Source: Chitinophagales bacterium
Lineage (GTDB): Bacteria > Bacteroidota > Bacteroidia > Chitinophagales > UBA10324
Reading direction: 5' to 3'
NCBI GenBank assembly: GCA_026786335.1
Contig: JAJAYG010000238.1
Coordinates: 1-5,226, forward strand
DNA: 5,226 nt
The notes beneath the pieces were generated by a model. That model made no database searches, was not told the origin of the DNA, and was given only the letters and a program-made list of their open reading frames with translations. Positions 1-5,226 of this stretch are shown piece after piece (position 1 is the stretch's first letter; every line of letters starts with the position of its first letter). The position numbers and the translations under genes are program-made.

Positions 1-1593
1 GTAAATGAAGAAGGCGGCGGAATGCTCATTGTTGATCTTGCCGGTTTACCAGGCTCAGTAACAACAAAATTTTTTACTGCCGGAGCGCTTAATTTACAAA
101 CAGGCCATAGCATTCAAATTGATGAGTTTGGAATTTGCTATGTGAACGGTTCAAACATTTCTGTTGGCGGCGTTTTGTTTTTTGATTTGAATGCCGACCC
201 TATGACTCCTGTTTACCTTGGAGAATATGAGAGTAACTACGTGCACGATTCAAACATCCGCAATAACATTATGTGGACTTCAGAAATTTACAAAGGTTGG
301 TTTCGCGCGATAGATGTTTCAAACAAAGCAAATCCAATTCAGTTGGCGCAGCAAAGCACTCCCGGAAATTTTAATCACAACTCAGCACTATCCGATAACG
401 GAAGTTATGTATACACAACAGATGAAGTTACCAATTCCTACATCACCTCTTACAATGTTTCTGATCTTGGAAATATTACAGAGCTTGATCGGTTTCAGGC
501 AAATCCCGGTACCAGCAGCATTGGGCATAATGTGCATGTGAAAGGAAATTACCTGGTGATTGCATATTACCGTGACGGTGTAATTATTGCCGATGCAACA
601 CATCCCGATAATCTGATTAAAGTTGGAAGCTATGATACCAGCCCATTTGCAGGCAGCGGATACAACGGTTGCTGGGAAGCATATCCCTATCTTCCTTCAG
701 GAAATATTCTGGCTGCTGACATTGAACAAGGATTGTATGTGCTCGGCGTAACCTATACTCCCGCATGTTATCTTAACGGAACTGTTACTGATTATTCTAC
801 CGGCGCTGTGTTGAGCGGAGTAACTGTTACCATTACCGGAGGTGATGGTTCTTCTGCTTCAACAAATTTATCGGGAGTTTATGCAACCGGATTTTCAACT
901 GCAGGTAGTTACAGTGTAACTTTTTCAAAATCGGGTTATTCAACTAAAACAATTACACACGTTTCGCTCACCAGTGGAATCACAACAATTCTGAATACCA
1001 CTTTAAAAAACACTTCGCTCCCGCAATGCGTTACTCCAACAGGATTGAGTGCAACAAATATTACCAGTTCATCGGCCACATTAAAATGGAGTGATGAATA
1101 TGTTTCATCATTCACTTTAAAACTCAAAAACCTCTCGAACAACACAGTTACCACTTACACCCCTTATGTAAATTCACTTAATGTTACAGGCTTGTCTTCA
1201 TGCACTTCTTACAAATTCAGAGTGAAAGGGAAATGTACTTCCACGGGCCAGTTCACAGCATTTTCTTCATGGTACTCCTTCAATGCCAGTGGTAGTAATT
1301 GTAAGTATATTTATGGTGATGAATATGTTTTGGGAAATGAAGTGCAACAAATTATTTATCCCAATCCTTTTAATGACGTGCTGAATGTTGTTGTGAATCT
1401 TAACAACGATGGCGCGGTGATGATTTCACTATATGATGTTACCGGAAGAATGGTAAAAGAAATTTCCGCTCAGCAATATGCTGCAGGAAGTAATTACATC
1501 ACTATTGATGCGAATGATTTAGGGAAAGGAATTTATTTCTGCTCGATAAAAACAAGTGATAGCGTTATCACAAAAAAAATTGTGAAGGAATAA
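1..1593 (+). CDS. Secreted choice-of-anchor-B / LVIVD-repeat protein with T9SS sorting domain (5' partial)
   Basis: The reading frame is open from base 1, so the N-terminus and signal peptide lie outside the window; 530 residues are visible. Residues ~1-250 resemble the choice-of-anchor-B/LVIVD beta-propeller: recurrent blades such as LIVDLAGLP, RAIDVSNKANP and IIADATHPDN, HN motifs (NHNS, GHNVHV), and the closing YPYLPSGNILAADIEQGLYVL. Residues ~255-335 look like a carboxypeptidase-regulatory-like beta-sandwich (LNGTVTDYSTGAVLSGVTVT). Residues ~345-430 look like a fibronectin-III-like domain (PTGLSATNITSSSATLKW). Residues ~450-530 are a type A T9SS C-terminal domain (IYPNPFNDVLNV, LYDVTGRMVKE, GIYFCSI, ending KKIVKE). 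The known role of such tails is export through the Por/type IX system to the cell surface or medium, with the tail removed. Substrate and function are unknown. The stop is 25 bp from the convergent rof-like stop, and no clear hairpin terminator is visible between them. Confidence 0.9.
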   Translation, partial: VNEEGGGMLIVDLAGLPGSVTTKFFTAGALNLQTGHSIQIDEFGICYVNGSNISVGGVLFFDLNADPMTPVYLGEYESNYVHDSNIRNNIMWTSEIYKGWFRAIDVSNKANPIQLAQQSTPGNFNHNSALSDNGSYVYTTDEVTNSYITSYNVSDLGNITELDRFQANPGTSSIGHNVHVKGNYLVIAYYRDGVIIADATHPDNLIKVGSYDTSPFAGSGYNGCWEAYPYLPSGNILAADIEQGLYVLGVTYTPACYLNGTVTDYSTGAVLSGVTVTITGGDGSSASTNLSGVYATGFSTAGSYSVTFSKSGYSTKTITHVSLTSGITTILNTTLKNTSLPQCVTPTGLSATNITSSSATLKWSDEYVSSFTLKLKNLSNNTVTTYTPYVNSLNVTGLSSCTSYKFRVKGKCTSTGQFTAFSSWYSFNASGSNCKYIYGDEYVLGNEVQQIIYPNPFNDVLNVVVNLNNDGAVMISLYDVTGRMVKEISAQQYAAGSNYITIDANDLGKGIYFCSIKTSDSVITKKIVKE

Positions 1594-1618
1594 TCCCAAG
1601 ATACTTTTTAAAATAAAT

Positions 1619-1864
1619 TCAGCAATTAAGAATTGGCAGCATTTTGCCATCAACACTGATTAACCGATCAAGCCGGATTCCTTCACCACTTCCCAGTTGA
1701 AGAAATTCGGTTTTGTCTTTGATGAAAAATGTTTTGATCACGCCGCTGATAGAAATCTCTCTTTCTGCTTCATCTTTAAAAATTATGATGCACGTTTTTT
1801 TTAAGGTAGCTAGTGCTTCCAACTCATCATAATAATTGCAGGAAATCGGGATGTATTTTTTCAT
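1619..1864 (-). CDS. rof: Rof/YaeO-like Rho-binding antiterminator (small protein)
   Basis: This 81-residue protein aligns by eye with Escherichia coli Rof (YaeO) along most of its length. The N-terminal YIPISCNYYDELEAL corresponds to the Rof YxPIxCxxYDxLE signature (Y4, P6, C9, Y12, D13, L15, E16). The central strands fit the Sm-like beta barrel, and the C-terminal IRLDRLISVDGK matches the family's RLDKI segment. Rof is known to bind the primary RNA-binding site of transcription terminator Rho and reduce Rho-dependent termination. The start ATG at 1864 is the only sensible one and gives the family length of about 80 residues. The gene begins 25 bp after the S24 repressor stop on the same strand, so it is probably the second gene of that operon and would share its promoter. 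Acidic patches seen in Rof are only partly conserved, so activity on Rho is inferred. Confidence 0.8.
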   Translation of the reverse strand: MKKYIPISCNYYDELEALATLKKTCIIIFKDEAEREISISGVIKTFFIKDKTEFLQLGSGEGIRLDRLISVDGKMLPILNC

Positions 1865-1889
1865 TTCTGAATTTTAAATTGATTCAGTA

Positions 1890-2708
1890 TTAAGCTAAAG
1901 CCAACTCCTCTTTCAACCTGTTCTTCATCACCATCAATTCATTTTCCATTTTCACTACAGATTTAAGCAACTGATCTTTCTGCTGCATGGGTTCGGGTAT
2001 TTCACTGCTGATGTAGTTGCAGAACTTCCACACTTCTTTTACCTCATTTACATCCACCTCATACGGTTTGTATTCGGGGTTGAGTGAATGCAGCACCATT
2101 TTTTTCCGGCGCTTAATTTCATTCACCACATTCTTAAACACAATGCCTTCTTCTTTGGTGAGCAACACATAAGCGTGATTGCTTTTGATCTCGTACCAGT
2201 TCTCTACATATTCAGCGATCACCCAACTCTTATCGGGTATGGGCAACATCGAATCGCCATCAATCTGAAACATGCGGTACTTGCGGTCATTAAAAAGAAT
2301 GGGCAACTGAAAGGCCGGAAGTTTTTTTATAAAGTCGGGGTCGGCAAAACCATTTTTATAACCTGCCTTTGCTTTCAGCGGCACCACTTCAATGTTTTCT
2401 TTATTAAAAGAATCAAGCGTGGTGGCAAGCACCCTAAGTTTGCTGCCGGTGATGTAGATATCGTGCCCCTTCAATAATTCAGAGAGCTGAAACTGACCGA
2501 GTTTACTCAAATCGGTTTTCACCAAAGTATCAATCGACACTTTATAATATTTAGAAAAAGAAATGAGCGCATCGAGCGTAGGGTTTTTTACGCTGCCGTT
2601 TTCATAGCTGTTTAAAGTAGAGCGGCTCATGCCGAGTTCGCGGGCAATTACGTCCTGTGTTTTTTGTTTGTATCCGCGGAGTGCTTTGATGTTACTGCTG
2701 AAGAACAT
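1890..2708 (-). CDS. XRE-family repressor with LexA-like S24 autoprotease domain
   Basis: This is a 272-residue cI/LexA-type regulator. Residues ~8-65 form an XRE helix-turn-helix (TQDVIARELGMSRSTLNSYENG, recognition helix around SRSTLNSYE). Residues ~107-232 form a peptidase S24 domain. The expected cleavage dipeptide is A115-G116 (in KAKAGY), the serine nucleophile is S153 (DGDSMLP) and the general-base lysine is K192 (GIVFKNV). The spacings, 38 and 39 residues, are close to those of LexA (A84, S119, K156). Residues ~243-270 are a charged, leucine-rich tail predicted as coiled coil. The start at 2708 (MFFSSN) is chosen because the HTH follows directly; the frame stays open to 2819, but those 37 extra residues look like translated promoter DNA. 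Inferred role: represses the divergent dinB-dnaE unit and itself, and self-cleaves on RecA filaments after DNA damage. It is not LexA itself, because the DNA-binding domain is XRE rather than winged helix. Confidence 0.9.
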   Translation of the reverse strand: MFFSSNIKALRGYKQKTQDVIARELGMSRSTLNSYENGSVKNPTLDALISFSKYYKVSIDTLVKTDLSKLGQFQLSELLKGHDIYITGSKLRVLATTLDSFNKENIEVVPLKAKAGYKNGFADPDFIKKLPAFQLPILFNDRKYRMFQIDGDSMLPIPDKSWVIAEYVENWYEIKSNHAYVLLTKEEGIVFKNVVNEIKRRKKMVLHSLNPEYKPYEVDVNEVKEVWKFCNYISSEIPEPMQQKDQLLKSVVKMENELMVMKNRLKEELALA

Positions 2709-2753
2709 GATTAAATATTTTGTGTGGAAATGAAAATTGACTACATTATAGCC

Positions 2754-2803
2754 ATTCAATTTGTTTGTATTGCAACCAAAGGTATAACAAAAATTGAATT
2801 CAA
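2754..2803. promoter_or_regulatory. Candidate operator: palindrome and inverted repeat between the divergent genes
   Basis: A perfect 10-bp palindrome, TTGAATTCAA, lies at 2794-2803, overlapping the spacer and -33 box of the proposed repressor promoter. Its half-site ATTCAA recurs at 2754-2759. The longer arms ATTCAATTT (2754-2762) and AAATTGAAT (2791-2799) form a perfect 9-bp inverted repeat around a 28-bp centre containing the -7 element. Helix-turn-helix dimers of the XRE/S24 class bind such dyads, so this could be the autoregulatory operator that also controls dinB. No consensus is known for this particular repressor, and the base composition makes short palindromes common. Confidence 0.4.
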
Positions 2804-2806
2804 AAA
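2777..2806 (-). promoter_or_regulatory. Candidate Bacteroidota-type promoter for the S24 repressor
   Basis: Read on the minus strand, 2784-2777 is TACCTTTG, an exact match to the Bacteroidota -7 element TAnnTTTG. The stretch 2806-2801 (TTTTTG) provides a -33 TTTG 16 bp upstream. This spacer is slightly shorter than the usual spacing of about 19. Transcription would start near 2770, giving a leader of roughly 60 nt before the ATG at 2708. The DNA is very A/T-rich, so a chance match is possible. Confidence 0.45.
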
Positions 2807-2843
2807 TTTTATTGCTCAAAGTTTATTTAAACAAATTACTGCT

Positions 2844-4067
2844 ATGATTCTTTCATCTGATAAAACCATCACCCACCTCGACCTCGATTGTTTTTTCGTG
2901 GCTGTTTCACGATTAATGAACCCCACACTCAATGGCAAACCCGTACTCATAGGAGGTAGCAGCGACCGCGGTGTGGTGGCAGCCTGCAGTTACGAAGCGC
3001 GCAAGTATGGCATTCATTCAGCCATGCCCATGAAACTCGCCAAACGCCTGTGCCCCGAAGCATTGATTGTGCACGGCGACTATGAGATGTATGCTAAAAA
3101 ATCGGACGAGGTAACGCAGATCATCAGTGAGAAAGTGCCCGTGTATGAGAAGAGTTCTATTGATGAGTTTTACCTCGACCTCACCGGAATGGATCGCTTT
3201 TTCGGTTGTTACAAATGGTCAACAGAATTGTGGAAGACGGTGAAAAAAGAAACCGGCCTGCCCAGTTCATTCGGCATCTCGGCAAACAAAACTGTTTCAA
3301 AAATTGCTACCGACTTTGTAAAACCCGACAGCAATAAAAAAATTGATCGTGGTACCGAAAAAGAATTTCTTGCTCCCATGAGTGTAAGTAAAATACCCAT
3401 GGTAGGCGAAAAAACTTATCAGGTATTGCGGCAGATGGGCGTAGAAAAAATTCTCACGCTGCAACAGATGCCGGTGGAATTAATGAAAGATGTGTTGGGT
3501 GAAAATGGAAAAACTATTTGGCAAAAAGCAAACGGCATTGATGATACGCCTGTGATTCCTTACAATGAAAGAAAAAGTATTTCGAGTGAAGAAACCTTTG
3601 ATCAGGATACCATTGATATTGTAAAAATGAAATCCATTTTGATTCGCATGACGGAGCAACTGCTTTTTCAATTGCGCGACGAAAACAAACTCACATCCTG
3701 CATTACAATAAAGATCAGGTATTCAAATTTCGATACACATACCATGCAGTCACGCATTCCTTACACCTCATGCGATCACCATCTTATTCCAAGAGTGAAA
3801 GAGTTGTTTGATAAATTGTATGAAAGAAGAATGCTCATTCGCCTCATCGGAGTTCGCTTTAGTCACCTTGTAGGCGGCGGCTACCAAATCAATTTGTTTG
3901 AAGATTCAATGGAGCAAATTCATTTGTACCAGGCCATGGATAAAATGAAAAAGCGATATGGCGATACCGCTGTGCTTCGTGCTGCAGGAAGCGATTTTAC
4001 TCCCCGCATGTTCAACCCGTTTAACGGATTAACCAAGGGGCAGCCATTACAAAAAAAAATTCAATAA
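2844..4067 (+). CDS. dinB: Y-family translesion DNA polymerase (DinB / Pol IV type)
   Basis: This 407-residue protein has all the landmarks of an active Y-family polymerase. The first metal-binding motif is HLDLDCFFVAVS, with D13 and the steric-gate residue F18. The second is SSIDEFYLDLT, with D107 and E108. GISANKTVSKIATDFVKP (143-161) matches the DinB segment that contacts primer and template. A helix-hairpin-helix thumb follows (KIPMVGEKTYQVLRQMGVEKI, 183-203), then a little-finger domain (~245-345). QINLF (348-352) is a canonical QxxLF beta-clamp-binding motif, followed by a tail of about 55 residues (LYQAMDKMKKRYG). Role: error-prone bypass of DNA lesions at the replication fork. The ATG at 2844 is chosen over the upstream ATG at 2724 because the catalytic motif begins about ten residues later and the extra 40 residues would run through the divergent promoter. 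No Shine-Dalgarno is visible, as is usual in this phylum. It lies divergent to the S24 repressor and upstream of a DnaE-type gene. Confidence 0.93.
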   Translation: MILSSDKTITHLDLDCFFVAVSRLMNPTLNGKPVLIGGSSDRGVVAACSYEARKYGIHSAMPMKLAKRLCPEALIVHGDYEMYAKKSDEVTQIISEKVPVYEKSSIDEFYLDLTGMDRFFGCYKWSTELWKTVKKETGLPSSFGISANKTVSKIATDFVKPDSNKKIDRGTEKEFLAPMSVSKIPMVGEKTYQVLRQMGVEKILTLQQMPVELMKDVLGENGKTIWQKANGIDDTPVIPYNERKSISSEETFDQDTIDIVKMKSILIRMTEQLLFQLRDENKLTSCITIKIRYSNFDTHTMQSRIPYTSCDHHLIPRVKELFDKLYERRMLIRLIGVRFSHLVGGGYQINLFEDSMEQIHLYQAMDKMKKRYGDTAVLRAAGSDFTPRMFNPFNGLTKGQPLQKKIQ

Positions 4068-4076
4068 CGTAAGCAA

Positions 4077-4256
4077 GCTCCGAAGGAGCGCCATTATGGT
4101 AGCAGGAAATAAAATCACACAGTGGAGCCCCGCAGGGGCAACATTATCATACGAACAACAAACGCACAGGAAACAAAATGAAAAATAATGTCGCCCCTGC
4201 GGGGCTAATAAACTTTGTCTTTTAATTTCTACCATAATGTCGCCCCTTCGGGGCTC
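4077..4256. repeat. Nested cluster of four REP-like palindromic repeats (REPIN-like), dinB-dnaE intergenic
   Basis: Four copies of one short element occur here, each a 5-bp GC-rich stem with a 3-nt loop followed by a variant of GACATTATGGTAG. Copy A (+): stem 4077-4089, GCTCCGAAGGAGC, tail to 4102. Copy B (+): stem 4127-4139, GCCCCGCAGGGGC, tail to ~4152. Copy C (-): stem 4193-4205 with its tail on the left from ~4185. Copy D (-): stem 4242-4254 with its tail on the left from 4229. The order is A> B> <C <D. The outer pair A/D shares loop GAA/TTC and the tail ATTATGGTAG. The inner pair B/C shares loop GCA/TGC. The whole block is therefore a nested inverted repeat that can fold into one long hairpin or four small ones. 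It fills almost all of the 202-bp gap, and copy D ends 13 bp before the dnaE start codon. It may terminate, attenuate or stabilise the transcript; no transposase gene is present in the window. Confidence 0.88.
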
Positions 4257-4269
4257 AATGAAATAAATC

Positions 4270-5226
4270 ATGTACCTCAACTGCCACACCTATTACAGTT
4301 TTAAGTTCGGTGCCCTCAGTACTGAAGACCTGCTTGCCGAAGCGCAATCGAAAGGCGTGAGCAAATTTGTATTGAGCGATATCAATAACACCTCTGCCAT
4401 TCTTGATTTCCATCGCCTCGCAAAAAAATACAACGTGCAGCCTGTGGCAGGCATTGATTTCAGAAACGGAGTGCAACAAAAATTTATCGGCATCGCAAAA
4501 AATCACGAAGGTTTTTTTGAACTGAATAATTTCCTTTCCAAATGTTTGCATGAAGTAAAAGAATCTATGACGGCAAGGGAAACAGAAATTCCTGATCTCG
4601 CGCCTTCATTTCAAAATGCCTTCATTGTTTATCCATTCAAAAATGTAGAAAGGAATCCAGTGTTGCACGAACACTTAATACGCGACAGCACTCACTCCTC
4701 ATCGGGCAAGGTTGGGGTGGGGCTCTCCGATCTCAACCGCCTTCGTTTTTCTCCCTGGAAATACCATCCCGAAAAATTAGTAGCGCTGGCACCGGTTACC
4801 TTCCGCAACAAAACTGATTTTAATACGCACCGCCTGTTGCGCGCCATCGATAGAAACATTGTACTCAGCAAACTGGAGTTGCATGAGCAGGCATTGCCCG
4901 ATGAAGTGATGATGAGTGAAGAAGAACTATGCAGGTACTACAAAGATTTTCCGCACATCATTTCCAACACAAAAAAATTACTTGATGAGTGCGAACCCAT
5001 TGATTTTGAATTCGGGAAAAACAAAAACAAAAAAACATTTACCGGCAGTGCTGCCGGCGACAGCGAGTTGCTGCGTAAACTCTGTACCGACAATCTGGAA
5101 TACCGCTATCCAAAAAAAGAAACGCACATCATCGAACGTTTCAATCACGAGATCAAGATGATTACCGAACTTGGTTTTGCTTCATACTTTTTAATCAACT
5201 GGGATATTGTGCGCTATGCGCAACAC
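4270..5226 (+). CDS. dnaE: DNA polymerase III alpha subunit, compact DnaE2/ImuC-like paralogue (3' partial)
   Basis: The first 319 residues are visible and the gene runs off the window. Residues ~1-70 are a PHP domain start: LNCHTYYSFKFGALS, LSDINNTSAILDF and PVAGIDF parallel the HxH, TDHxN and GxE motifs of DnaE. Several metal ligands are replaced: N4 for the first His, I38 for the His after Asp37, and D63 for Glu. SDLNRLRFSPW (153-163) and GFASYFLINWDIV (302-314) are typical of DnaE; in E. coli alpha the latter segment comes just before the catalytic aspartates, so the polymerase active site lies beyond the window. The N-terminal region is a few tens of residues shorter than in E. coli alpha, which together with the dinB neighbour suggests a second, translesion-type DnaE rather than the main replicase. 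The start is fixed by an in-frame stop at 4264-4266. The repeat cluster occupies its leader. Assignment to DnaE2/ImuC is inferred. Confidence 0.88.
   Translation, partial: MYLNCHTYYSFKFGALSTEDLLAEAQSKGVSKFVLSDINNTSAILDFHRLAKKYNVQPVAGIDFRNGVQQKFIGIAKNHEGFFELNNFLSKCLHEVKESMTARETEIPDLAPSFQNAFIVYPFKNVERNPVLHEHLIRDSTHSSSGKVGVGLSDLNRLRFSPWKYHPEKLVALAPVTFRNKTDFNTHRLLRAIDRNIVLSKLELHEQALPDEVMMSEEELCRYYKDFPHIISNTKKLLDECEPIDFEFGKNKNKKTFTGSAAGDSELLRKLCTDNLEYRYPKKETHIIERFNHEIKMITELGFASYFLINWDIVRYAQH
4691..4724 (+). repeat. Possible degenerate G-rich repeat embedded in frame in the dnaE PHP region
   Basis: A C/T-rich arm (CTCACTCCTC) is followed after a short gap by a G-rich arm (GGTTGGGGTGGGGC), unlike the surrounding codon texture. 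It resembles, from memory, the dispersed C-rich/G-rich repeats common between genes in many Bacteroidota genomes. It encodes roughly T141-G151 (THSSSGKVGVG), a low-complexity Ser/Gly stretch immediately before the conserved SDLNRLRFSPW. It keeps the reading frame. It could also simply be a G-rich coding stretch. Confidence 0.3.

Noticed and set aside
1594..1618. Bidirectional intrinsic terminator between the convergent genes
   Set aside because: Only 25 bp of A/T-rich sequence; no GC stem followed by a T-run could be found on either strand.
2088..2477. 129-codon open frame on the plus strand opposite the S24 gene
   Set aside because: It is antisense to a well-supported coding region, and its His/Phe-rich translation resembles no protein domain; it is a shadow frame.
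2737..2742. TTGACT as a -35 box for dinB
   Set aside because: No TATAAT-like or TAnnTTTG element occurs at a suitable distance downstream, and Bacteroidota housekeeping promoters do not use TTGACA boxes.
2709..2819. N-terminal extension of the S24 repressor to an ATG at 2819
   Set aside because: The extra 37 residues precede a complete HTH domain, show no family likeness and overlap the A/T-rich promoter region and the mirror extension of dinB; the ATG at 2708 fits the family.
2724..2843. N-terminal extension of DinB to an ATG at 2724
   Set aside because: Y-family polymerases begin only a few residues before the first catalytic Asp; the 40 extra residues come from the divergent control region.
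4077..4256. CRISPR array
   Set aside because: The repeats are short palindromes in both orientations with unequal spacing, with no constant direct repeat or regular spacer and no cas genes.
4258..4266. Mini-ORF ATG-AAA-TAA just upstream of and in frame with the dnaE start
   Set aside because: A two-codon leader so close to the start could affect initiation, but in A/T-rich DNA it is expected by chance and nothing else supports it.
4255..4551. 98-codon minus-strand frame opposite the dnaE start
   Set aside because: It overlaps the strongly supported PHP coding sequence and has no recognisable motif.
4916..5161. 81-codon plus-strand frame inside dnaE
   Set aside because: It is an alternate frame within the DnaE gene, with a Lys/Thr/Ser-rich translation caused by the reading shift.

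Overview
The window reads as chromosomal DNA of a member of the Bacteroidota. The first protein ends in a type IX secretion (Por) sorting domain, which is essentially confined to this phylum. Start codons are preceded by A/T-rich stretches without Shine-Dalgarno sequences. A TAnnTTTG-type promoter element is present between the two divergent genes. The order is possibly Chitinophagales or a relative, but genus cannot be called from this sequence.

Layout: (1) 1-1593 (+) is the 3' part of a secreted surface protein: LVIVD/choice-of-anchor-B beta-propeller, carboxypeptidase-regulatory-like domain, fibronectin-III-like domain and T9SS tail. It is probably unrelated to the rest. (2) Convergent to it, on the minus strand, is a two-gene unit: an XRE-family repressor with a LexA-like S24 autoprotease domain (1890-2708), followed 25 bp downstream by a small Rof/YaeO-like Rho-binding antiterminator (1619-1864). 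(3) A 135-bp divergent intergenic region (2709-2843) carries a Bacteroidota-type promoter candidate for the repressor and palindromes that could be its operator. (4) On the plus strand are a Y-family polymerase of the DinB type (2844-4067) and the 5' part of a compact DNA polymerase III alpha subunit (4270 to the window end). The 202-bp gap between them holds a nested set of four GC-rich palindromic repeats.

Taken together, 1619-5226 looks like a self-regulated DNA-damage mutagenesis cassette. A RecA-responsive S24 repressor would control a divergent translesion-polymerase pair: DinB with a clamp-binding motif, and a DnaE2/ImuC-like replicase. This is analogous to the LexA-controlled imuA-imuB-dnaE2 cassettes of Proteobacteria and Actinobacteria. 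The differences are a catalytically intact DinB in the ImuB position, a local S24 repressor in place of global LexA, no ImuA gene in view, and a Rho antiterminator joined to the repressor. The gene families are well supported by sequence motifs. The regulatory link is inference.
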